A DNA stretch of 6,822 nt from Acidobacteriaceae bacterium. GTDB lineage: Bacteria > Acidobacteriota > Terriglobia > Terriglobales > Acidobacteriaceae. Location: assembly GCA_030040395.1 (NCBI GenBank), contig JASHTU010000241.1, forward strand, positions 1 to 6,822. Reading direction: 5' to 3'. Under the pieces are notes generated by a model. It made no database searches and was not told the DNA's origin. It saw only the letters and a program-made list of their open reading frames with translations. Within the stretch, counting starts at the first letter, position 1, and the number at the start of each line of letters is the position of its first letter. Positions 1-5,688 of this stretch are shown one piece after another. The translations under genes and the position numbers were made by a program.

Positions 1-900
1 CCGAGCGAAATCGGCATTTTGGGCGCGGGGCTGGCGCACTATCTTGGCGTGCCGCTGGCCGCCAGTTGGCACACCAATGTCCACGAGTACGCCGCGCGCC
101 GGGCGAACCGGCTCCTGGGCAAGCTTGCCGGCCGCCACTCCGCCGCTGCCGGCAAGACGATTGAAAACCTGGCGATGGTTGCCGCAGCCAGTTTTTACTC
201 CCGCGCCCGCATGCTGTTTGCGCCCAATCCAGAACTGTGCAAGCAACTTGCCGAAGCCACCGGCAGGCCCTGCCACCGGATGCCCCGCGGCGTGGACGCA
301 GAGATCTTCCATCCTGCCATGCGCAGCCGCGCCCCCGGCGACGGTGTTCCTGTATTGGGTTTTGTGGGCCGGCTCTCAGTCGAAAAGAATATCGCCCTGC
401 TGGTCAAGGTGCAGGATGAGCTGGAGCGTATGGGGATGGACGCATTCCGCTTCCTGGTTGTCGGCCACGGGGGCGACGAGGGCTGGCTGCGTGAGCGGCT
501 GCACCGGGCGGAGTTCACCGGCGTACTACGCGGAGAGGCGCTGGCCACCGCCTACGCCAACATGGATCTGTTCGTCTTCCCCTCGCATACGGACACCTTT
601 GGCAATGTGGTGCTTGAGGCGTTAGCCAGCGGCGTGCCGGCCATCGTGACTCCCTATGGCGGCCCGCGCACTATCATTCGCGACGGCGAAACCGGCCGCA
701 TCGCGCCCGACGGGAATTTTGCCGCAGCGATCGCGGAGATTCTTGCGGACCCCGGGCGCCACGCGGCCATGCGCCAGGCGGCGAGAGCGTACGCGCTTTC
801 GGCCAGTTGGGACTCGGTGTTTGAAGGCGTCTACGCGGGCTACGAAGCGATCTTGCCAAGGCGGCGGGAGGCCATAGAGGAATCGATGGCCGCAGGCTGA
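1..900 (+). CDS. Glycosyltransferase, GT4-like (GT-B fold), 5' end missing
   Basis: This is the C-terminal 299 residues of a retaining GT-B glycosyltransferase, which would move a sugar from a nucleotide-sugar donor onto a lipid or glycan acceptor at the cytoplasmic face of the membrane. The frame is open to the window edge; the first internal start (TTG at 19) falls inside conserved sequence, so the true start lies upstream, and roughly 80-100 residues are probably missing. Counting from the first visible codon, SWHTNVHEY (22-30) belongs to the N-terminal Rossmann domain. GFVGRLSVEKN (120-130) supplies the Arg and Lys that usually contact the donor phosphates. FPSHTDTFGNVVLEALASG (193-211) is the EX7E-type motif, with Asp198 in place of the first Glu and Glu206 as the second. 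This TDTFG form is seen in MgtA/SqdX-like mannosyl- and sulfoquinovosyl-transferases. The actual donor and acceptor cannot be read from the sequence. The 132-bp gap with its own promoter separates it from the next gene. Confidence 0.9.
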   Translation, partial: PSEIGILGAGLAHYLGVPLAASWHTNVHEYAARRANRLLGKLAGRHSAAAGKTIENLAMVAAASFYSRARMLFAPNPELCKQLAEATGRPCHRMPRGVDAEIFHPAMRSRAPGDGVPVLGFVGRLSVEKNIALLVKVQDELERMGMDAFRFLVVGHGGDEGWLRERLHRAEFTGVLRGEALATAYANMDLFVFPSHTDTFGNVVLEALASGVPAIVTPYGGPRTIIRDGETGRIAPDGNFAAAIAEILADPGRHAAMRQAARAYALSASWDSVFEGVYAGYEAILPRRREAIEESMAAG

Positions 901-965
901 GATGCGGAGGTGGTCCCCCGGGATTTCCCTGCCTTTTTCCCGGCTCGCTTTGAACTTGCCGGCTA

Positions 966-983
966 AACCTAAAAATTTAGGTT
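966..983. promoter_or_regulatory. Upstream operator palindrome (O1) for the BlaI-like repressor
   Basis: A perfect inverted repeat with 8-bp arms (AACCTAAA and TTTAGGTT) around a 2-bp centre. Its right arm overlaps the first two bases of the -35 box, so a bound dimer would block RNA polymerase. The core CCTA-N6-TAGG (968-981) recurs with identical spacing downstream. BlaI/MecI/CopY-family dimers bind short AT-rich palindromes like this in their own promoters. That the downstream-encoded repressor binds here is inference. Confidence 0.72.
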
Positions 984-1010
984 GACAAACCCTAAAGAAC
1001 GCATCATACT
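982..1010 (+). promoter_or_regulatory. Sigma-70-like promoter of the repressor-peptidase operon
   Basis: A consensus -35 box TTGACA (982-987), a 17-bp spacer and a -10 box CATACT (1005-1010; 4 of 6 matches to TATAAT). Transcription should start near 1016-1018, giving a leader of only about 16 nt that carries little more than the ribosome binding site. Palindromes overlap the -35 box and the presumed start site, and a lone CCTA half-site (991-994) lies in the spacer. This pattern fits a strong promoter held off by a repressor. Confidence 0.75.
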
Positions 1011-1026
1011 CCTATTTATTTAGGAG
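1009..1026. promoter_or_regulatory. Downstream operator palindrome (O2), over the start site and SD
   Basis: An inverted repeat with 6-bp arms CTCCTA and TAGGAG around 6 bp. Its core CCTA-N6-TAGG (1011-1024) matches O1 at 11 of 14 positions. Its centre is 43 bp from that of O1, close to four helical turns, so two bound dimers would lie on the same face. It begins at the -10 box and ends in the Shine-Dalgarno sequence. An RNA hairpin is less likely because transcription should start inside the loop and the left arm would not be transcribed. Confidence 0.6.
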
Positions 1027-1027
1027 G
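1022..1027 (+). promoter_or_regulatory. Strong Shine-Dalgarno for the BlaI-like gene
   Basis: AGGAGG sits 5 nt before the ATG at 1033. It decides the start in favour of 1033 over the in-frame ATG at 1060 (Met10), which has no comparable site at the right distance. Confidence 0.85.
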
Positions 1028-1032
1028 AACGG

Positions 1033-1434
1033 ATGGCGGGACGGAGAAAAGGCTCGAATATGCTGACGCCGCTGGAACTGAAGATCATGCAGGTGCTTTG
1101 GACCGACGGGCCGAGCAACGTTCTGCAGGTGCAGGAGGAGCTTAAACCTGAAGACGACCTCGCTTACAACACGGTGCAGACGATGCTTAACGTTCTTCAT
1201 CGCAAAGGGCGGGTGCGCCGCAGCCTTGCCGGCCGCGCTTATGTTTATCGCGCGGTTGCAACGCGGGAAAACGTCGTCGGCCAAGCGCTGCGCGATTTTG
1301 TAAAACGCGCGTTTGGAGGATCGCCGGAAGCGCTAGTGATGAGCCTGGTCAAGAGCCGGCAGGTCGACCTGGAGCGGATCACGGCGCTGAGCCGCAAGCT
1401 GGAACAGGAAGAAGGGAGCGGGAGCGATGCATAG
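1033..1434 (+). CDS. blaI-like: BlaI/MecI/CopY-family transcriptional repressor
   Basis: A 133-residue winged-helix repressor, about the usual length of the family (120-140). The N-terminal domain begins with LTPLELKIMQVLW (11-23), typical of BlaI/MecI. The recognition helix is YNTVQTMLNVLHRKG (45-59), followed by a wing with GRAYVYRAV (67-75). The C-terminal part (about 77-126) should form the dimerisation helices. BlaI-family repressors bind palindromes in their own promoter and are inactivated by proteolysis triggered by the partner membrane peptidase. In MecI/BlaI of staphylococci, cleavage is at Asn101-Phe102; the matching place here reads Met-Ser-Leu-Val (103-106), so the classical site is not kept. 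The next gene, encoding an M56 peptidase, overlaps by 8 bp, as expected for a co-translated repressor-sensor pair. Autoregulation through the two palindromes upstream is likely. The family call is firm; the regulon beyond this operon is unknown. Confidence 0.93.
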   Translation: MAGRRKGSNMLTPLELKIMQVLWTDGPSNVLQVQEELKPEDDLAYNTVQTMLNVLHRKGRVRRSLAGRAYVYRAVATRENVVGQALRDFVKRAFGGSPEALVMSLVKSRQVDLERITALSRKLEQEEGSGSDA

Positions 1435-2776
1435 CTTTTCTGGATTTGCCGTTTCCTACCTTGTGAATGCACTTTGGGAAGGTGCGCTGATCTATCTGGC
1501 GGCCTGGCTGGCGAGCCGATTGCTGAGGCGGATGGGCCCGCAGGCAGAGCACGCGGTGTGGGTTTCGGCGCTGTTCGCAATGGTGGTGACGCCGGCGCTG
1601 CAATGCGTTCGCCAGTTGCTCGCCTTGTTCCCTGGTTGGTACGCAACGGCCAGCCGCGGCGCATTGATTCTTGTTGCCGATCAGGGCAGCGCAGCACGGC
1701 GCGCAGGGTTTTTCCCCCTTTCCCAAACCTGGTTCTGGTGGTTGCTGGCCATCTATTTCGCCGCGATGGTCCTATTTGCGGGACGGCTGCTTTTATCGCT
1801 GCGTGGTGCGGCGCGCTTGCTGCGGCAAGCCAGACCGGCCACGCTGGCGCCGGAGCAGGAGGAACTTTGGCGCCGTTGCAGGGTGGCATTTTCGCTACAC
1901 CGTGCCCGCATTCTCGCATCCGCGCAGGCGCCGGGGCCGGTGGCGCTCGGCCTAGATGGGCCGGCGCTCCTGCTTCCGGGCGATTTCGCAGCTCGCTGTG
2001 CGCGCGAAGATTTTCTTGCTGCTTTGGTGCACGAGTGCGCGCACCTCAGGCGCCGCGATTTTGAGAAGAACCTTTTCTACGAGGCGGCGAGTATGGCCGT
2101 CGCTTTTCATCCGCTCGTTTGGGCCGTCAAATCGCGCATTGCGCAAACGCGGGAGATGATTTGCGACGCGATGGCTACGCAGGGCGAGGTCGATGCGCGG
2201 AGCTACGCACGGTCGCTGTTGCGCTTGGCGGCGATGGTGGCGACCAGCGGGCGAGTTTCCGCGATTCACGCAATTGGAATTTTCGATGCTGGGAATCTGG
2301 AGAAGCGAATCATGAGGATAAGGATGAAGAAGGAACATGCAGGGGCGGTTGTGAGATGCGGGCTGATCGGGGCAGCGTCGGCGATTCTGCTTTGCGCCGC
2401 AGGCGGGGCGGCGGCGATGGCGGTTCAAGTCGCGCCGCAGGCGGGTTCACAGGATTCAGCCCAGGCAAGCGCGTACGGCCATGTGGATCACGTGGGCCAG
2501 GGCGTGAGCGCCCCGATACCGCTAAATGTTGTGGAGGCCGAATTTCCGCCGGCGGCCCGCAAAGATAAGAAGGTGCCCGGCGGGATTGTTTTGCTGCGCA
2601 TGATCGTGGATGCCGAGGGCATGCCGAGAGACGTTCACGTGGTTCGCTCCTACCGGCCTGACTTCGACGCCGAGGCGGTAAAAGCAGTAAAGAATTATCG
2701 CTTCGGACCCGCGATGCTCAAAGGGAAACCCGTTGCCGTCTCCATCACCGTCGAAGTGAACTTCAAGCGATATTGA
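1427..2776 (+). CDS. M56 (BlaR1-like) membrane metallopeptidase with TonB-type C-terminal domain
   Basis: A 449-residue membrane protein. Hydrophobic segments lie near residues 8-30, 42-65, 101-125 and 311-332, the BlaR1-like four-helix plan. The peptidase loop between the third and fourth carries the zinc motif HECAH (202-206, catalytic Glu203) and EMICD (243-247), where Glu243 is the likely third ligand. After the last helix comes a short Ala/Gln/Ser-rich linker. Residues 362-449 resemble a TonB C-terminal domain (PIPLNVVEAEFPPAAR, IVLLRMIVDAEG, GKPVAVSITVEVNF) and should lie in the periplasm. BlaR1 carries a penicillin-binding sensor at this place; none is present. The ATG at 1427 overlaps the repressor gene by 8 bp, with GAAGGGAG (1411-1418) as ribosome binding site. 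By analogy with BlaR1, it should activate on an envelope signal and lead to loss of the repressor. A role in beta-lactam resistance is not supported; the ligand is unknown. Confidence 0.92.
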   Translation: MHSFSGFAVSYLVNALWEGALIYLAAWLASRLLRRMGPQAEHAVWVSALFAMVVTPALQCVRQLLALFPGWYATASRGALILVADQGSAARRAGFFPLSQTWFWWLLAIYFAAMVLFAGRLLLSLRGAARLLRQARPATLAPEQEELWRRCRVAFSLHRARILASAQAPGPVALGLDGPALLLPGDFAARCAREDFLAALVHECAHLRRRDFEKNLFYEAASMAVAFHPLVWAVKSRIAQTREMICDAMATQGEVDARSYARSLLRLAAMVATSGRVSAIHAIGIFDAGNLEKRIMRIRMKKEHAGAVVRCGLIGAASAILLCAAGGAAAMAVQVAPQAGSQDSAQASAYGHVDHVGQGVSAPIPLNVVEAEFPPAARKDKKVPGGIVLLRMIVDAEGMPRDVHVVRSYRPDFDAEAVKAVKNYRFGPAMLKGKPVAVSITVEVNFKRY

Positions 2777-2777
2777 G

Positions 2778-2794
2778 TGAGCATTCTATGCTTA
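2778..2794. other. Small hairpin in the 15-bp gap between convergent genes
   Basis: TGAGCAT and ATGCTTA can pair over seven positions (one of them G-U) around a TCT loop, filling the whole gap between the two opposing stop codons. There is no T-run on either side, so this is at best a weak or Rho-assisted two-way terminator. The symmetry may be chance. Confidence 0.2.
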
Positions 2795-3403
2795 GCCGGG
2801 AATGGCTGGGATGCGCTGGCCGTTTTGCAGGTTCACCGCAAAGGCCGATTCTCTGTCCGTCCGCATCTCCCATCCGGTTCCGCGCACGATGCCGCCTTCG
2901 ATGCCGATGATCGTTACGCCTTCGTCGGAAAGCTTTTCGGATTCCCACGCTTGGGCGGTCGCTCCCCAAGCCAGAATGGATCGATGGCCCACGAACAGCA
3001 GAAGGCGCCCGACTACCGCGGGAAGCACCTCCAGCACTGGCCGGTAAGGAAGCATGGTGAACCGCTCCGGCGCTGTGGTGTCAATGAGGTAAGCGTACCC
3101 TCCTGAAACCGCGCAGATTTCCTCCGGGTTGGGAGTTGACCAAATGCCGGTGGGCGCAGCCGGATCGCGGAAGCCGAGCGCGCAGGTGGCGAGAAACTGC
3201 TGCGCGCCGGGTGACTGCTCTGGGCGATGTTCCCGGCCAGGTGCGGTATCGGGCCGGATCAGCACCTCCAGCGCGCCGCGCTCGACCTCTTCAGCCTGAC
3301 GCGGATAGATGTAACGACGCGCGGGCAGAATAGCGGGCCGCGCGGCGAGGATCTCCGCTTGCCAGTGGCGCGGAAAGCTGAAGTCCACCACCGGCGTGCT
3401 CAC
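2792..3403 (-). CDS. Hypothetical protein, 203 aa, translationally coupled to the phosphatase
   Basis: I do not recognise a named family. The start is GTG at 3403, inside a GTGA overlap with the stop of the upstream phosphatase gene. The site GGCGGAG just upstream and the 4-bp overlap make this start convincing and suggest coupled translation. There is no signal peptide and no clear membrane segment, so a cytoplasmic soluble protein is likely. The N-terminal half is rich in Arg, Pro and Ala. The C-terminal half (about 125-203) alternates hydrophobic and polar residues, as in beta strands, with ILAWGATAQAWESEKL, TIIGIEGGIVRGTGWEM, then TDRESAFAVNLQNG. This style of sheet-rich repeat resembles uncharacterised acidobacterial proteins as I remember them, but I could not check. 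It is the last gene of the gltX unit and converges on the M56 gene. Confidence 0.8.
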   Translation of the reverse strand: MSTPVVDFSFPRHWQAEILAARPAILPARRYIYPRQAEEVERGALEVLIRPDTAPGREHRPEQSPGAQQFLATCALGFRDPAAPTGIWSTPNPEEICAVSGGYAYLIDTTAPERFTMLPYRPVLEVLPAVVGRLLLFVGHRSILAWGATAQAWESEKLSDEGVTIIGIEGGIVRGTGWEMRTDRESAFAVNLQNGQRIPAIPG

Positions 3404-3885
3404 GGCTCCGCCTTATAGTCCATGATCCAGCGGTGCTGCTCCACGGTGTCGGGAACAGTGCAGCCGCGGGCCATGGTGATGGCGGCAAGAGCTGCAGCCG
3501 GCGTCCAGCCGAGGTGGATGAGCGTGCAGGCGGCGGTGATCGGCGCCCGCCCGATACACCCGCGGCAATGCACGGCGATGCGTTCTCCGGCCCGCAACCG
3601 CTCCGCCAGCCCGGCAACGAAACTTCTGAAGCTGGCCGTGTCGCGGGGCACGCTGGCGTCGTGAATTGGGTACTGGAGAAAGCACAGGCCGGCCTGTTCG
3701 GCAAGACTTACTTCGTCCGCCAGCCCCAACCATGCCGCTTCCCTGGGTTCGAGCAGCGAAACCAGCGTATCGACGCCGCTTTGGCGAATGCGGCGCAGTT
3801 GATCCGCGAGCTGACTGTCAGCGTGCGGACACGGCACGATGGCCAGACCCACCGGCGGGTTTCCCTGCACCCAGAAAACCTCCAT
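3400..3885 (-). CDS. Cys-x5-Arg (dual-specificity / KAP-like) protein phosphatase
   Basis: A 161-residue cysteine-based phosphatase. The signature loop is HCRGCIGRA (106-114), with nucleophile Cys107 and phosphate-binding Arg113. The general acid is probably Asp76 in PIHDASVP (73-80). The C-terminal RGCTVPDTVEQHRWI (140-154) matches the layout of CDKN3/KAP-like dual-specificity enzymes. The length is normal for a minimal catalytic domain, and there is no signal peptide or membrane segment, so it should act in the cytoplasm. Two oddities: the Ser/Thr that usually follows the loop Arg is Ala114, and a second cysteine (Cys110) lies in the loop three residues after the nucleophile. The ATG at 3885 is 6 bp after the gltX stop; AAGGG just upstream overlaps that stop and can serve as ribosome binding site. 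Its 3' end overlaps the next gene by 4 bp. The substrate (phosphoprotein, nucleotide or sugar phosphate) is not known. Confidence 0.87.
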   Translation of the reverse strand: MEVFWVQGNPPVGLAIVPCPHADSQLADQLRRIRQSGVDTLVSLLEPREAAWLGLADEVSLAEQAGLCFLQYPIHDASVPRDTASFRSFVAGLAERLRAGERIAVHCRGCIGRAPITAACTLIHLGWTPAAALAAITMARGCTVPDTVEQHRWIMDYKAEP

Positions 3886-3891
3886 CTACCC

Positions 3892-5454
3892 TTAGACTCC
3901 CACAAAGCGCTCGACGCGGTCCCGCACGCTGGGAATGCCCAGGCCGAGCGCCGCGCCGTCTTCGATGATGGGAAGCAGTTTGTCGAATTCCCGCCCCGAG
4001 TGGGCGCCGGTGATCGCGATCCGCACCGGATGAAAGAGTTCCTTGCCCTTGATCCCGGTGGCCGCTTTGATTTCGTCGATCCACGCTTTGAAAACCTCCG
4101 CAGTCACCGGTCCCTCGTGCGCGCGGATGCGGTTGGCAAACTCGGCGAGCACGATGCGCGCCGAATCCGCGGCCAAGACGGCGGCGTTTTCCTGATTGGC
4201 GCGCGCCGCGTCGGGAGCGAAACCGAAGACAAATGCGGTTTTTGACGGAAGCTGATCGAGATGATCGACAGCGGGGACAAAAAGCGCCAGAAGCTTTTCA
4301 AACCAGTCTTTTACGGGTTTTGGGCAAGCATCGGGCGATGGCAAGCGGTCGGCAAAATAGCCCCACGCCAAGGCCGCCAGCCGGGCGGGCGCGGCGAGCT
4401 TCAAATAATGCCGGTTGAGCCAGTCGAGCTTGGCGAAGTCGAAGATTGCCGGGCTCGGCGTCACCCGCTCCAGCGAGAACGCCCGCGTCAGTTCGTCGAG
4501 CGTGAAGGTTTCGGTTTTGCCGTCTTCGGCGCCCCAGCCGAGCAGCGCCAGGTAATTGACCAGCGCCTCGGAGAGATAGCCCATCTCGCGAAAGGTCGAG
4601 ATCGACGTGGCTCCGTGGCGCTTCGACAGCCGCTCGCGATCGGGGCCGAGAATGGTGGAGAGATGCGCAAACTCCGGCGTGCGCCACCCGAAGGCCTCGT
4701 AAATCGCCACTTGCTTGGGTGTGTTCGAGATGTGGTCGTCACCGCGAATCACGTGCGTGATGGCCATGAGCGCATCGTCGATGGCGGCCGCGTAGTTATA
4801 CACGGGCACGCCCATTCCCGATCCTGGTCCTGCAGACGGCAGCCCCTCGGAGTAGTTGCGAGACCGGACGAGAATCGGATCGCTTACCACCTCGGGAGCA
4901 AACTCAACCTCACCGCGCACCAAGTCGTGGAAGCGCAGCGGATGGTCTTCGATTTTGAGACGGACGGCGAATGGCTTGCCGGCGGCGAGGTTCTGCTCGA
5001 TTTCCGCTGACGAAAGCCGGCCGCAGCGGCCGGAGTAGACCTGCTGCCCGCGCCAGGCGGCCGCCCGCTTACGCTCCGCGTCCAGTTCCTCCGGCGTGCA
5101 GAAACAGCGATACGCCTTGCCTTCCGCGAGCAGGCGCTCAGTGTGCTCAGCGTAAATCGCCAGCCGCTCCGATTGCCGGTAGGGACCAAATTTGCCGCGT
5201 TCCTCATCCGAAGCTCCGCCCGTCTCGACAGGACCCTCATCCCAATCGAGTCCCAGCCAGCGCAGATCCTCCATGAGTTGCGCTTCATAGCGGACCTCGG
5301 AGCGATCCAGATCGGTGTCTTCAATGCGCAGCACGAATGTCCCGCCCGCGCGCCGCGCAAAGAGCCAGTTGTAGAGGGCCGTCCGCGCATTGCCCACGTG
5401 CAGCAGCCCGGTGGGCGAGGGAGCAAAGCGCACGCGGACGTATTTTCTCTCCAT
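3892..5454 (-). CDS. gltX: Glutamyl-tRNA synthetase (class I)
   Basis: A 520-residue enzyme that joins glutamate to tRNA(Glu) using ATP, in the cytoplasm. The opening [20 protein letters not shown] contains the HIGH-type motif HVGN (19-22). The KMSKS-type motif is RLSKR (275-279), with the key Lys278. A zinc-like site is seen as Cys117-x-Cys119 and Tyr140...Cys144. [13 protein letters not shown] is the expected catalytic core, and the C-terminal third has the helical anticodon-binding architecture. I start at ATG 5454: the longer frame from TTG 5496 adds 14 residues without family resemblance and lacks a good ribosome binding site, while AAGG lies close before 5454. Compared with typical GluRS, about 15 extra Gly/Pro/Ser-rich residues sit between RSRN and PVYNYA (about 200-215). 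Whether it also charges tRNA(Gln), as in bacteria using GatCAB, cannot be settled here. It is the first gene of a tight three-gene unit. Confidence 0.97.
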   Translation of the reverse strand: MERKYVRVRFAPSPTGLLHVGNARTALYNWLFARRAGGTFVLRIEDTDLDRSEVRYEAQLMEDLRWLGLDWDEGPVETGGASDEERGKFGPYRQSERLAIYAEHTERLLAEGKAYRCFCTPEELDAERKRAAAWRGQQVYSGRCGRLSSAEIEQNLAAGKPFAVRLKIEDHPLRFHDLVRGEVEFAPEVVSDPILVRSRNYSEGLPSAGPGSGMGVPVYNYAAAIDDALMAITHVIRGDDHISNTPKQVAIYEAFGWRTPEFAHLSTILGPDRERLSKRHGATSISTFREMGYLSEALVNYLALLGWGAEDGKTETFTLDELTRAFSLERVTPSPAIFDFAKLDWLNRHYLKLAAPARLAALAWGYFADRLPSPDACPKPVKDWFEKLLALFVPAVDHLDQLPSKTAFVFGFAPDAARANQENAAVLAADSARIVLAEFANRIRAHEGPVTAEVFKAWIDEIKAATGIKGKELFHPVRIAITGAHSGREFDKLLPIIEDGAALGLGIPSVRDRVERFVGV

Positions 5455-5479
5455 CACCTTACGATGATAGCTGGTGAAA

Positions 5480-5563
5480 GCGCGCCCGCATCCCAAGGAA
5501 AGAGCGCGATGCGCGACGTAGCTTCGCTCTTTGCGCCTTTGGGTTTATGTCTGCGGGCCGCGC
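5480..5563 (-). promoter_or_regulatory. Long imperfect hairpin in the gltX upstream region
   Basis: The two halves of this 84-bp stretch pair in three blocks: 5480-5490 with 5552-5563 (11 bp, one bulge), 5492-5498 with 5536-5543 (7 bp, one bulge) and 5499-5506 with 5525-5532 (8 bp, perfect). It ends 25 nt before the gltX start codon. If transcribed, it would be a stable 5' leader structure. On the minus strand the innermost stem is followed by TTTCCTT, a weak pyrimidine run. I see no T-box core features, so an attenuator role is only a guess; a decayed mobile repeat is the alternative. Confidence 0.45.
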
Positions 5564-5568
5564 ATCAG

Positions 5569-5679
5569 AGCACTTCCCCTTCACATGTAACCCTTGCAAT
5601 TTCATTCGAAGGCGGCGATTCCTTGAGGAAATCGCCCCTTGAGTTCCCGGCTTCGGTATAAAGCAGAAGGAGAAGTGCT
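5569..5679. repeat. Inverted-repeat-bounded element, 111 bp, with inner hairpin
   Basis: The ends AGCACTTCCCCTT (5569-5581) and AAGGAGAAGTGCT (5667-5679) are inverted copies matching at 12 of 13 positions. Between them lies a further hairpin (5609-5640): blocks AAGG/CCTT, GGCG/CGCC, ATT/AAT and CC/GG pair around a TTGA loop, with two single-base bulges. It lies 9 bp beyond the stop of the Pro/Ala-rich gene and adjoins the gltX leader hairpin. No T-run follows on either strand, so it is not a classical terminator. Short terminal repeats with a structured core resemble a REP- or MITE-like element, but I see no clear target duplication. Confidence 0.45.
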
Positions 5680-5688
5680 ATAGCGTCA

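Noticed and set aside
918..943. Possible terminator after the glycosyltransferase gene (CCGGGA...TCCCGG, or GGGATTTCCC followed by CTTTTT)
   Set aside because: Stems are only 4-6 bp, the T-run falls inside the larger loop, and no arrangement gives a strong stem followed directly by Ts.
1009..1026. RNA hairpin hiding the blaI-like Shine-Dalgarno
   Set aside because: With the -10 box at 1005-1010, transcription should start near 1016-1018, so the left arm would not be in the RNA; a DNA operator is the better reading.
1427..2776. Beta-lactam resistance sensor (true BlaR1)
   Set aside because: The penicillin-binding domain is missing and no beta-lactamase or mecA-like gene is in the window; only the peptidase part is shared.
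3433..4245. 270-codon plus-strand frame opposite the phosphatase and the gltX 3' end
   Set aside because: It lies antisense to two genes with clear catalytic motifs, crosses their junction, and has an Arg/Gly/His-rich composition typical of the complement of GC-rich coding sequence.
4261..5010. 249-codon plus-strand frame inside gltX
   Set aside because: Antisense shadow of a conserved synthetase; no ribosome binding site or recognisable domain.
5455..5496. 14-residue N-terminal extension of GltX from TTG 5496
   Set aside because: The added residues do not resemble GluRS, no ribosome binding site precedes the TTG, and the start would lie inside the leader hairpin.
5455..5688. T-box riboswitch or clear sigma-70 promoter for gltX
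   Set aside because: I could not find T-box core features, and candidate -10 boxes such as CATAAA (minus strand) lack a partner -35 at a proper distance.
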